Origin: Pseudomonadota bacterium
GTDB taxonomy: Bacteria > Pseudomonadota > Gammaproteobacteria > Burkholderiales > Rhodocyclaceae
Assembly (NCBI GenBank): GCA_018262195.1
Contig: JAGTRS010000012.1
Coordinates: 18,102 to 82,101, forward strand
Length of the DNA: 64,000 nucleotides
Direction: 5' to 3'
Part shown: positions 28,698 to 36,203 of the stretch, piece after piece
How positions within the stretch are numbered: the stretch's first letter is position 1
How the letters are laid out: each line of letters begins with the position of its first letter
The notes under the pieces: generated by a model
What the model was told of the DNA's origin: nothing
Seen by the model: the letters and a program-made list of their open reading frames with translations, nothing else
The model's database searches: none
Position numbers and translations under genes: made by a program

Positions 28698-29501
28698 ATG
28701 CCCAAGGTCAGATCCGTTTTTCTCTCTGATATCCACCTTGGCACGCGGGCGTGCCAGGCGGACAGACTTCTCGATTTCCTGCGCGAACATCCGGCCGAAC
28801 AGACCTATCTGATCGGCGATATCGTCGATTTCTGGGCGATGAGCCGGAGCATCAACTGGTCGCAGGCCCAGAACACCGTTGTCCAGAAACTGCTGCGCCG
28901 GGCGCGGCATGGGGATCGGGTGGTGTTCATTCCCGGCAACCACGACGAGGTGCTGCGCGAATACTGCGGCATCGTCTTCGGCGATGTCGAAGTCGTCGAT
29001 GAACTGGTCCATGAAACGGCCGATGGCCGGCGCTTCCTGCTCATTCACGGCGACCAGTTCGATCAGGTGACGCGCCATCATCGCTGGGTGGCCGTGCTTG
29101 GCGATCATGCCTACGAACTGCTGGTGCGCATCAACACACTGTTGTCGTGGGGGCGGCGCAAGCTGGGTATCGCCGGCTACTGGTCACTGGCCGGTTACGC
29201 CAAGCGTAAGGTCAAGACGGCGCTGACCTTTATTTTCGATTTCGAGGAATCCGCCATCCACCACGCCAAGGAGCGCGGGCTGGATGGCGTGATCTGCGGA
29301 CACATCCATTGGGCGACGATCCGTGAGCTTGATGGCCTGACTTATGTGAATTGCGGCGACTGGGTCGATTCCTGTACGGCCATCGTTGAACACTTCGATG
29401 GCCGGCTGGAGCTGGTGACCTGGGCGGAGGCGAAACCGGTCCGCATGCTGGCCGCGCCCGTGCCGACGGCCGAGCCCGTCGCTGAAACAGTGGAGGCGTG
29501 A
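28698..29501 (+). CDS. plcP: PlcP-like metallophosphoesterase (UDP-2,3-diacylglucosamine hydrolase family)
   Basis: Calcineurin-type phosphoesterase of 267 residues in the family annotated as LpxH-like (COG2908). Its overall pattern, and the GT4 gene directly behind it, fit PlcP, the phospholipase C of Sinorhizobium that cleaves phosphatidylcholine, PE or PG to diacylglycerol during phosphate starvation. Metal-site motifs: SDIHLG (Asp 11, His 13), GDIVDFW, PGNHDE, HGDQFD, CGHIHW. YWSLAGYAKRKVK and GDWVDSCTAIVEH are shared with PlcP as I recall it. No ribosome site is visible and a leaderless start is possible. A true LpxH role is the alternative; the 2-nt gap to a GT4 gene argues for PlcP. 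Confidence 0.72.
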   Translation: MPKVRSVFLSDIHLGTRACQADRLLDFLREHPAEQTYLIGDIVDFWAMSRSINWSQAQNTVVQKLLRRARHGDRVVFIPGNHDEVLREYCGIVFGDVEVVDELVHETADGRRFLLIHGDQFDQVTRHHRWVAVLGDHAYELLVRINTLLSWGRRKLGIAGYWSLAGYAKRKVKTALTFIFDFEESAIHHAKERGLDGVICGHIHWATIRELDGLTYVNCGDWVDSCTAIVEHFDGRLELVTWAEAKPVRMLAAPVPTAEPVAETVEA

Positions 29502-29502
29502 A

Positions 29503-30684
29503 ATGCGCGTACTGATGGTTTCCGATGTTTATTTCCCTCGCGTCAACGGCGTTTCGACGTCCATCGAGACATTTCGCCGCACGCTGGTGGCGCAGGGCGT
29601 TGAGGTCCGGCTGGTCGTGCCGCGTTATGGCGACGAACCTGAGGAGGAGGGCGTCATTCGTGTCGCCGGCCGGCCGGTGCTGGGGGATCCGGAAGATCGC
29701 CTGGTTGGCTGGCGGGCGATGCATCATGCAGTGCTTGAAGCGGCCAGAGACTGTGATCTGATCCATATCCAGACCCCGTTCATCGCCCACTATGCCGGCC
29801 TGAAGGCAGCGCGCCAGCTTGGCCTGCCGGTGGTGGCGACGTACCACACGCTGTTCGAGGAATACCTGCAGCACTACGCCAGGTTCATTCCGTCAGGTTG
29901 GTTGCGCGGCCAGGCGCGCGCCTTTTCCCGGCGCCAATGCAATCAGCTCGACGCCGTGATCGTACCTTCGACCGCAATGCGGCAGCGACTGGATAGCTAC
30001 GGGGTGACGTCACCCATGCATGTGTTGCCGACTGGCATTCCGATGGCGCAGTTCGCCGGGGGCGACGGCTTGGCCTTCCGTCTGCGCCATGGCATTGCCG
30101 CGGACAGGCCGATGGCGCTGTTCGTTGGCCGGGTGGCGCATGAGAAGAACATCGGTTTCCTGCTCGAAGCGCTGGTCCATGCCCGGCAGATGCGACCCGA
30201 TACCCTGCTCGTCATCGCCGGCGAGGGGCCAGCCATGAACGACCTGAAGGCGCAGACCGCGGCACTGGGATTGCAGGATTCGGTCATCTTCATCGGCTAC
30301 CTTGACCGCAAGCAGGCTTTGCCAGACTGCTATGCGGCGGCTGATGTCTTTGTTTTTGCCTCGCGTACCGAAACGCAGGGGCTGGTCCTGATCGAAGCGC
30401 TGGCCGCTGGGGTGCCCGTGATCGCCCTGTCCGAAATGGGGACAACGGATATTCTGGCGCCCGGGCGTGGTGCGTTTTCGCCGCCGCCCAATCCAAAGGC
30501 TTTCGGTGAAGCGCTCGGTCATTTCCTCAATCATCCGGCGGCATGGCGTCACCTTTACGACGAGGCGCCGCACTATGCCTTGGAATGGACAGATGTGGCG
30601 ATGGCCGAAAGGCTGGCGAATCTCTACCGCCAGATGGCAGGCGTGCGATTTGCTACGGAAATGCCTTTGAGTGCGACCGCGTGA
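29503..30684 (+). CDS. agt: GT4-family glycosyltransferase, Agt-like
   Basis: 393-residue retaining GT-B enzyme. The N-terminus MRVLMVSDVYFPRVNGVSTS is the acceptor-domain signature of lipid-acting GT4 enzymes. The donor domain has GRVAHEKNIGFLLEA and the EX7E motif ETQGLVLIE followed by GVPVIA. It lies 1 nt after plcP with GGAGG in the gene end, the plcP-agt arrangement in which Agt glycosylates the diacylglycerol released by PlcP, giving glucosyl- or glucuronosyl-diacylglycerol. The sugar donor cannot be read from sequence. A role in LPS or exopolysaccharide is the alternative. Confidence 0.75.
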   Translation: MRVLMVSDVYFPRVNGVSTSIETFRRTLVAQGVEVRLVVPRYGDEPEEEGVIRVAGRPVLGDPEDRLVGWRAMHHAVLEAARDCDLIHIQTPFIAHYAGLKAARQLGLPVVATYHTLFEEYLQHYARFIPSGWLRGQARAFSRRQCNQLDAVIVPSTAMRQRLDSYGVTSPMHVLPTGIPMAQFAGGDGLAFRLRHGIAADRPMALFVGRVAHEKNIGFLLEALVHARQMRPDTLLVIAGEGPAMNDLKAQTAALGLQDSVIFIGYLDRKQALPDCYAAADVFVFASRTETQGLVLIEALAAGVPVIALSEMGTTDILAPGRGAFSPPPNPKAFGEALGHFLNHPAAWRHLYDEAPHYALEWTDVAMAERLANLYRQMAGVRFATEMPLSATA

Positions 30685-30695
30685 TTGAAGAACCG

Positions 30696-30899
30696 ATGAC
30701 TGAACAGTTCGAACAGGCTTGCAGCATTTGCCGCTACTTCAGGGCAGTGGACGGGCTGACCGGTGCTTGCCACCGTTTTCCGCCCATCTTTGCCGGGGAA
30801 AGCTCACCGAAGGAAACGCACCACTGGCGTTTTCCCATCGTCAGCGTGCATGCCTGGTGCGGCGAGTTTGTGTCGAAGACCGTGGCCTGGCGATCTTAA
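30696..30899 (+). CDS. small four-cysteine protein
   Basis: A 67-residue protein not recognised by name. Cys residues stand in the pattern CSICRYF ... GACHRFPP ... HAWCGEF, suggesting a zinc or iron-sulfur site. Similar small CxxC-C-C proteins are widespread and uncharacterised. It follows agt directly: a GTG at 30681 overlaps the agt stop (GTGA) and would add five residues, while the ATG at 30696 is the conservative start. It converges with, and overlaps by 4 nt, the cyclic-nucleotide gene. As the third gene of the plcP-agt row it is probably co-expressed. Confidence 0.65.
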   Translation: MTEQFEQACSICRYFRAVDGLTGACHRFPPIFAGESSPKETHHWRFPIVSVHAWCGEFVSKTVAWRS

Positions 30900-31261
30900 A
30901 TTGAGGTGACCAGTTGATTCAGGTTGCGCAGGCGTTCGGCCATCACGCGCATGACCTGGGTGGCGAAGAAAGGCGTCTGCTGGACCAGGAACTGGAAGCG
31001 TTTTTCATCGACCGCGACGAACTCGCAATCAGTTGTCGCGATGACACTGGCCGAACGCGGTCCGGGCAGGACGATGCCCACTTCACCGACGATGCTGCCG
31101 TGCTGCAAGGTTTCCACGATCCGGTTGTGGACCACCACATCGGCTGAGCCGGTGGCCAGCACGAACATCATGTGTCCCTCTTCGCCTTCGCGGAACAGGG
31201 CTTGTCCGGCCGGAACGCGAATCATGGTCGGGTTGTGGGCGAAGAGTTCGATGGAGATCAT
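30896..31261 (-). CDS. stand-alone cyclic-nucleotide-binding domain protein
   Basis: 121 residues making only a CRP-type cNMP-binding beta-roll and its C helix; the usual helix-turn-helix is absent and there is no catalytic domain. The phosphate-binding cassette is intact (IVGEVGIVLPGPRSASVIA), so it may bind cAMP or another nucleotide. A C-terminal helix (FFATQVMRVMAERLRNLNQL) could dimerise. A candidate Pho box lies upstream at 31332-31349. Its partner is unknown. Confidence 0.8.
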   Translation of the reverse strand: MISIELFAHNPTMIRVPAGQALFREGEEGHMMFVLATGSADVVVHNRIVETLQHGSIVGEVGIVLPGPRSASVIATTDCEFVAVDEKRFQFLVQQTPFFATQVMRVMAERLRNLNQLVTSI

Positions 31262-31331
31262 GGCAAAGAATCCTGTGTGAGCTTAATCCGCCCTTTTATC
31301 ACGGGTGTTCGGCCAGATTTGTTTCATTTTT

Positions 31332-31349
31332 ATTACAACCAAGTGTCAG
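31332..31349 (-). promoter_or_regulatory. candidate Pho box upstream of the cNMP-domain gene
   Basis: On the minus strand CTGACAC, four bases, TTGTAAT; each half matches CTGTCAC or CTGTAAT at 6/7. Ten bases downstream is CAAATC, a poor -10, so the promoter assignment is less sure than at pstS. Confidence 0.45.
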
Positions 31350-31354
31350 TTGAT

Positions 31355-32050
31355 CTAGAACAATTTTGGCGAGATCAGCCGGAGACCGATGGAAACCCAA
31401 TGCTGGTCGGCAATATGGCCGAACTGGCTGCCGTAGGTGGTGTCGATCTGGACGTGGTTGGGCACGATCCAGTGACGAATGCCGACCTGGAAATACGGAT
31501 TGCCCTTGTCCTGGCCATAACTCTCGGCGATCAGCCAGGTTTGCGCAGTTAGCTGCGTTTCGCTGCCGATGCCCCAAGTCAGACGGTTTTCCTGATTTTC
31601 ACGTTCGCGGGTGTAGCCGAGATTGGTGTGGATGACCAGGCGGTCATCGGCCAGCGAAAAGCTGACCGGCACGTAGAAATACGGGTGCCCCGAGTGAGTG
31701 TTACCCGGCTGGGTGGCATAACCGGCCGCCAGGCCGATGCCGTAGCCGTTGGTTTCCAGTGGCTTGAACAGCGTCTTGCCCTGGATCACCGTGGCGCCGC
31801 TGTCCTGATGGCTGTTGGTGTAGGCCAGCGCACCACCGAGGGTCAATTCAAAGTTGCCACCAGGATTGCAGGCGGGCAGGGCCCACAGTTCGCGCTGCTT
31901 GCCGTGCAGATGCACCCAGGACTCGACCTGACAGGCGCCGTTATCGGTCAGCCGGGCATCGTCGGTGATCATCGGACGGGCGGCATGGGCTGCCGGAATG
32001 GCGGCGAGCAGGGTGAACAGGACGAGCTTGGAGCGCATGAGCAAAGGCAT
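31355..32050 (-). CDS. putative outer-membrane beta-barrel protein
   Basis: 231-residue precursor with a signal peptide ending near AAHAA and the mature start RPMITDDARLTDNG, a pattern seen in transporter-like barrels related to the phenol MetA family. The rest alternates polar and hydrophobic residues in about 8-10 strands and ends in Phe (RLISPKLF), as barrel proteins do. The ATG at 32050 or the one at 32038 may be used; neither has a strong ribosome site. It is divergent from dgkA and has a Pho-type promoter, so it may serve phosphate-limited outer-membrane transport (inference). Confidence 0.65.
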   Translation of the reverse strand: MPLLMRSKLVLFTLLAAIPAAHAARPMITDDARLTDNGACQVESWVHLHGKQRELWALPACNPGGNFELTLGGALAYTNSHQDSGATVIQGKTLFKPLETNGYGIGLAAGYATQPGNTHSGHPYFYVPVSFSLADDRLVIHTNLGYTRERENQENRLTWGIGSETQLTAQTWLIAESYGQDKGNPYFQVGIRHWIVPNHVQIDTTYGSQFGHIADQHWVSIGLRLISPKLF

Positions 32051-32059
32051 AACTGATCT

Positions 32060-32093
32060 AGGTTAGGGTGCAATTGTGACATCTCAGTGACGC
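32060..32093 (-). promoter_or_regulatory. Pho-type promoter of the outer-membrane protein gene
   Basis: On the minus strand GCGTCAC, four bases, ATGTCAC (32093-32076), ten bases, then TAACCT (32065-32060). Half-sites match CTGTCAC at 5/7 and 6/7. Both the -10 hexamer and the 10-base spacing are identical to those at pstS. Confidence 0.6.
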
Positions 32094-32096
32094 CGC

Positions 32097-32130
32097 CTGT
32101 CATCAAAGCTTAGCCAAGCCTGACTAAGGT
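32097..32130 (+). promoter_or_regulatory. weak candidate Pho box and -10 upstream of dgkA
   Basis: A perfect CTGTCAT half-site (32097-32103), four bases, GCTTAGC, ten bases, then TAAGGT (32125-32130). Only the first half-site is convincing. The predicted start near 32137 would leave a 15-base leader holding CGGAG. Confidence 0.35.
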
Positions 32131-32151
32131 GGGGGCTTTCACGGAGATGTC

Positions 32152-32568
32152 ATGCAGGAACCCTCTTCTCACGATCTGGGCCTTGATCCGGCCAACGAAT
32201 CCCCTTTCAAGGGCAAGACCGGCCTGCGCCGGGTCTGGAATGCCTTCAGTTACTCGATGGCCGGTCTGAAGGCGGCCTATCTGTGCGAAGACGCCTTCCG
32301 GCAGGAGGTGTGGCTCGCCGTGTTGCTGATTCCGACTGCCTTCCTGCTGCCGGTGCCTTGGCTGGCGCGCGGCTTGATGATCGCCAGCGTGCTGCTGGTG
32401 CTGGTTGTCGAACTGCTCAACTCGGCCATCGAGGCGGTGGTCGATCGTGTCAGCCTGGAGAACCATCGGCTGGCCAAGCGGGCCAAGGATATCGGCAGCG
32501 CGGCGGTCCTCATTTCGCTGCTCATGGTCATCGTGGTCTGGGTTTGCGTCTTGCTGGAGAGCTTGTGA
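32152..32568 (+). CDS. dgkA: diacylglycerol kinase
   Basis: Small integral-membrane kinase that converts diacylglycerol to phosphatidic acid. The 138-residue protein has an N-terminal extension of about 30 residues, the amphipathic SYSMAGLKAAYLCEDAFRQE region and three membrane helices. The signature ELLNSAIEAVVDR and AKRAKDIGSAAV are intact. CGGAG precedes the ATG. It shares one base (TGATG) with the following GT4 gene, so diacylglycerol recycling and glycosylation are made together. Confidence 0.92.
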   Translation: MQEPSSHDLGLDPANESPFKGKTGLRRVWNAFSYSMAGLKAAYLCEDAFRQEVWLAVLLIPTAFLLPVPWLARGLMIASVLLVLVVELLNSAIEAVVDRVSLENHRLAKRAKDIGSAAVLISLLMVIVVWVCVLLESL

Positions 32569-33689
32569 TGTCGATCGCCATTGCCTTTGTTACCGAAACC
32601 TTTCCACCCGAGGTTAACGGCGTGGCGATGACTGTCGGCCGGTTGGTTGGTGGCCTGCGCGAGCGCGGCCACCGGGTCAGCGTCATCCGGCCGAGCCAGG
32701 GCAAGGCTGACGCGAGCAGCGAGCATGAATTGACCCTGCCTGGGTTCCCGCTGCCCGGCTATCCCGGCCTGCGCTTTGGCTTGCCAGCCTGGCGTCGGCT
32801 GGCCCGGCAATGGCGGCAGAGCCGGCCCGATCTGGTGCACGTGGTGACCGAAGGGCCGCTTGGCTGGTCGGCGGTCAATGTCGCACGACGGATGGGCATT
32901 CCGGTGACCTCCGGATTCCATACCAATTTTGACCGTTACAGCGTGCATTACGGACTGGGCTGGATGCGCCCGGCGGTTGCGGCTTACCTGCGCACCCTGC
33001 ATCGACGGACGCTGGCGACCATGGTGCCGACTGCTGCGCTGGCGGCCGATCTGGCGGGTGAAGGCTTGCGCGGTGTGCGGGTTGTCGGGCGTGGGGTCGA
33101 TGCCTCGCTGTTCGATCCGGCCCGGCGCAGTGCCGAATTGCGCAGTACCTGGGGCGTGGAGGGTGAAGGTCCCGCCTGTCTCTATGTCGGCCGAATGGCC
33201 GCCGAGAAGAATCTGGCACTGGTCGAGAAATGCTTTGCGGCGATTCAGGTCTGGCACCCCAAGGCAAAAATGATCTGGGTTGGCGATGGCCCCTCCACCA
33301 AGCAACTGGCCAGCGATCACCCGGATCATCATTTTGCCGGCGTGCGGATCGGTGAGGATCTGGCTGCACACTATGCGAGTGCAGATCTGTTTCTCTTTCC
33401 CAGTCTGACTGAGACCTACGGCAACGTGGTGGCCGAGGCGATGGCCAGCGGTTTGCCGGTGCTGGCCTATCGCAGCGCGGCGGCCGCCGAGTTGATTGTC
33501 GATGGCGAAAATGGCCGCCTGGTGGCGCCGGGCGACGAGGATGGCTACAAACGCGCCGGGCTGGATCTGGTGTCGGATCTGGAGAGGCTGCCCGTGCTTG
33601 GTGCGGCGGCCAGGGGCTCAATGTTGTCCCACCACTGGTCGGTGGTTGTTGAACGCTTTGAGACGGTCATGCGGGAAGCGATGGCCTGA
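32568..33689 (+). CDS. second GT4-family glycosyltransferase, lipid-acting type
   Basis: 373-residue GT-B enzyme starting at the ATG at 32568, which overlaps the dgkA stop. The N-terminus AFVTETFPPEVNGVAMTVGR resembles the first GT4 gene and the SqdX/MgtA/Agt class of diacylglycerol glycosyltransferases. Donor domain: YVGRMAAEKNLALVEKCF, WVGDGPS, EX7E motif ETYGNVVAE, GLPVLAY. Coupling to dgkA suggests a diacylglycerol acceptor. Pseudomonas aeruginosa is also known to use two Agt enzymes under phosphate stress. The donor sugar is unknown. Confidence 0.78.
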   Translation: MSIAIAFVTETFPPEVNGVAMTVGRLVGGLRERGHRVSVIRPSQGKADASSEHELTLPGFPLPGYPGLRFGLPAWRRLARQWRQSRPDLVHVVTEGPLGWSAVNVARRMGIPVTSGFHTNFDRYSVHYGLGWMRPAVAAYLRTLHRRTLATMVPTAALAADLAGEGLRGVRVVGRGVDASLFDPARRSAELRSTWGVEGEGPACLYVGRMAAEKNLALVEKCFAAIQVWHPKAKMIWVGDGPSTKQLASDHPDHHFAGVRIGEDLAAHYASADLFLFPSLTETYGNVVAEAMASGLPVLAYRSAAAAELIVDGENGRLVAPGDEDGYKRAGLDLVSDLERLPVLGAAARGSMLSHHWSVVVERFETVMREAMA

Positions 33690-33696
33690 CGGCCAG

Positions 33697-34071
33697 CTAC
33701 GGAAACATCTGCTCCAGTCGGGTCTGCAGTGCCGTCGGGGTGAAGGGTTTGACGATATAGCCTGCGGCGCCGCTCTGCATGGCATCCAGCACGTTGTCGC
33801 GCTGACCCTCGGCGGTAATCATCAGCACCGGGATATGGGCCAGATTTGGGTCAGCCTTGATCGCCCGGAGGAGGGCGAGGCCATCCATTTCCGGCATGTA
33901 CCAGTCGGAAACGACCAGGCCGATCTTCTTGTGCTCTTGCAGGCGGGCCAAGGCGGATTGGCCGTTGGCAGCCTGATAGATGTCGGTGAAACCGGCTCGC
34001 TTGAGCACTTCGACGATAACGCTGCGCATCGAGGCAAAATCATCAACAACCAGGGCGGTAGGTTTTGTCAT
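33697..34071 (-). CDS. CheY-like single-domain response regulator
   Basis: Receiver-only protein of 124 residues: acidic pocket DD about 10-11, phosphoacceptor Asp 56 in SDWYMPEMDG, Thr in MITAEG and Lys in VKPFTP. No output domain, so it probably acts on the flagellar motor or in a phosphorelay. The ATG at 34071 is preferred over an in-frame GTG at 34080. It converges with the second GT4 gene; no chemotaxis genes adjoin it. Confidence 0.9.
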   Translation of the reverse strand: MTKPTALVVDDFASMRSVIVEVLKRAGFTDIYQAANGQSALARLQEHKKIGLVVSDWYMPEMDGLALLRAIKADPNLAHIPVLMITAEGQRDNVLDAMQSGAAGYIVKPFTPTALQTRLEQMFP

Positions 34072-34131
34072 AGGCGGCACGCGTCAGGGGAAGTCAGTGT
34101 TTCATCCTGCCGGAATCGCTGTCAAGGCAAG

Positions 34132-34746
34132 TTATTCAGTGACGTGCCGGATTTCGACGATGGCCGGATCGTCGCCATGATCGATCAGCAGGCGCTTGAC
34201 GCGATCCTGCCAGAGATTACCGAAGAGCCTGATATCGGTAGTGTTGGCCGTGCCATTGATGATGCGAGGCAGGAGTTCGCCGAGCATGGGATCGGCCGGC
34301 ACCCGCTGAGGGTGAAATACGCAGTCGACCGCAGCGCCCGTGTCGCGGCGTGTAAAACGCATTCCAACGACCTCGGCGTCGCCAAACTTCAGCAAGCCGC
34401 GTCTGGCATGTTGTCCGCCCAGCCCCTTGAAGCCCCCATCCCCGGCGGCGCCGGTCAATAGTGAGGCAACGCTGGCAATCACCCCGGCTACCCCGCTGTC
34501 GAAATGCTCATGCAGGGTCACGGCGATGTTGCCGCGTAATGGCGTATCCTTGCCATAAAGCGCACGCAGCGCCCGGACGGTCATCAGCCATGCACCAGCC
34601 ACCGTCGGACAGGAGTGCCCGGCCAGTTTGACCGCGTCGGCAAAGACGTATTCGATCAGCCCGCCTTCGGCAGCGCCAAGCAAATCGGCCAGTGGATCGC
34701 GCAGGGTGATTGTGGGGATTCTGGCAAAGAATTCAGGCAGCAGCAT
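34132..34746 (-). CDS. FmdE-like conserved protein
   Basis: 204-residue protein of uncertain function. The segment KLAGHSCPTVAGAWLMTVRA resembles the GHxCP metal-site motif of FmdE-domain proteins, and GVAGVIASVASLLTGAA, GFKGLGG and RRDTGAAVDCVFHP follow. FmdE is named from a methanogen molybdenum operon, but bacterial members are uncharacterised. GAGGAGA precedes the ATG. No molybdenum genes are close by. The assignment rests on pattern memory only. Confidence 0.5.
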   Translation of the reverse strand: MLLPEFFARIPTITLRDPLADLLGAAEGGLIEYVFADAVKLAGHSCPTVAGAWLMTVRALRALYGKDTPLRGNIAVTLHEHFDSGVAGVIASVASLLTGAAGDGGFKGLGGQHARRGLLKFGDAEVVGMRFTRRDTGAAVDCVFHPQRVPADPMLGELLPRIINGTANTTDIRLFGNLWQDRVKRLLIDHGDDPAIVEIRHVTE

Positions 34747-34921
34747 GGCGGTCTCCTCGGGTGCTTATTGTGTTTGCTTCGCTGTCCGGAGACCTTGATT
34801 TCGGTCATGAGCGACTGGTGCTTCGAGGACCGTCAGAAGCCGGCAGAGGGCTTCTTTTGTTCATGATAAAAGCATGATTCGTCGTTTACCAATATGTCAT
34901 TGGTTTCGGATTGGGCAATGC

Positions 34922-34949
34922 TTGACAAATATGACATGCTGGATAGGCT
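34922..34949 (+). promoter_or_regulatory. candidate promoter of the LivK-like gene
   Basis: TTGACA (34922-34927), a 16-bp spacer and TAGGCT (34944-34949). It lies inside the upstream open frame, supporting the start at 34982. Confidence 0.4.
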
Positions 34950-34981
34950 TTGTCTTTGTCATACAAAGAGATGTCAATAAC

Positions 34982-36124
34982 ATGAACTGGAAACTGATGT
35001 TTGGGGGCGTCATCGGGGCGCTGGGTTTTCTTGCCTCAAGCCATGTCTGGGCTGAGGCAGGGGTAAGCGAGAGCACGATTCTGGTTGGGCAGTCGGTGCC
35101 GCTCAGCGGGCCTTCGCAGGAACTGGGCAGTGACATGAAGCTGGGTATTCAGTTGTATTTTGACCATGTGAATGGCCAAGGAGGCATCAACGGTCGAAAG
35201 CTCGAACTGAAGTCGCTGGATGACGGCTATGAGCCTGATCGCACGGCCGCCAATACGCGCCAGCTGACCGGAAAAGACGGCGTATTTTCCTTGCTTGGCT
35301 ATGTCGGTACGGCAACCAGCATGGCGGCCTTGCAAGTCTCGAATCCGGCCAAGGTGCCATTCGTCGGTGCATTTTCGGGGGCGGAATCGCTGCGCAACCC
35401 CTTCAGTCGTTACGTGTTCAATATCCGGGCGAGCTACGCCGAAGAGTGCGAGCGGATCGTTGAGCAATTCACCTCCCTGAACGTCAAGCGCATTGCGGTG
35501 TTTTTCCAGAATGACAGTTTCGGCCGGTCCGTTCAGAGCGGTGTCGAGCGCGCCATGGAGAAACGCGGCTTGCAACTGGTCGGCAGCGCGCCGATCGAGC
35601 GGAACTCGGTCAATGTTGCACCGGCCGCCAAAACCCTTGCGACAGCGCGTCCTGACATGGTGATCATGGCTGTGACCTACAAGGCGGGTGCCGCCTTCGT
35701 TAACGCCATTCGCGCCGAAGGGGTTGCGCCGCAGTTTTATACCGGTTCATTCATTGGACCTCAGGCGCTGGCCAAGGAGTTGGGGGCCAATGGGGCCGGG
35801 GTAGGTGTTTCGCAGGTTGCTCCCTTCCCTTGGTCGATCAATGCGCCGGTCGTCCGCGAATACCAGAAGCTGCTGACCAAGGCCGATGCGAAGGCAGAGC
35901 CTTCTTACGTCAGTCTGGAAGGCTTCATTGCTGCGAAGGTTTTTGCAGAAGGTGTGAAGCGTGCCGGCAAGGATCTGACCCGCGAAAAATTCATCAGCGC
36001 CATGGAAAGCATGCACAACTATGATGCCGGTGGCTATCAGGTCAGCTTTGGTCCGAACGACCATAACGGATCAAAGTTCGTCGAATTGACGGTGCTCCGC
36101 CGTGACGGCAAATACATGCGCTGA
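34982..36124 (+). CDS. ABC-type branched-chain amino acid/amide substrate-binding protein (LivK family)
   Basis: Periplasmic type I binding protein of 380 residues with a signal peptide (FGGVIGALGFLASSHVWAEA). The mature part begins with ILVGQSVPLSGPSQELG and continues GIQLYFDHVNGQGGINGRKL, the classical LivK opening, then KIPFVGAF-type and FQNDSFGRS segments. The frame is open to 34874, but a promoter lies in that extension and MNWKLMFG starts a good signal peptide. No permease or ATPase genes adjoin, so it is an orphan receptor, possibly for chemotaxis or signalling. Confidence 0.85.
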   Translation: MNWKLMFGGVIGALGFLASSHVWAEAGVSESTILVGQSVPLSGPSQELGSDMKLGIQLYFDHVNGQGGINGRKLELKSLDDGYEPDRTAANTRQLTGKDGVFSLLGYVGTATSMAALQVSNPAKVPFVGAFSGAESLRNPFSRYVFNIRASYAEECERIVEQFTSLNVKRIAVFFQNDSFGRSVQSGVERAMEKRGLQLVGSAPIERNSVNVAPAAKTLATARPDMVIMAVTYKAGAAFVNAIRAEGVAPQFYTGSFIGPQALAKELGANGAGVGVSQVAPFPWSINAPVVREYQKLLTKADAKAEPSYVSLEGFIAAKVFAEGVKRAGKDLTREKFISAMESMHNYDAGGYQVSFGPNDHNGSKFVELTVLRRDGKYMR

Positions 36125-36158
36125 GCGCTTTGTGGCAGGTTAGCTGCCAGGAAAACAG

Positions 36159-36182
36159 AAGGCCGTCCTTGGACGGCCTTTG
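36159..36182 (+). terminator. terminator after the LivK-like gene
   Basis: A perfect 10-bp stem AAGGCCGTCC/GGACGGCCTT with a TT loop and a short T-run (the stem's final TT continuing to TTT). Confidence 0.7.
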
Positions 36183-36203
36183 TCATTGCGGCTATTGGCT
36201 GGG

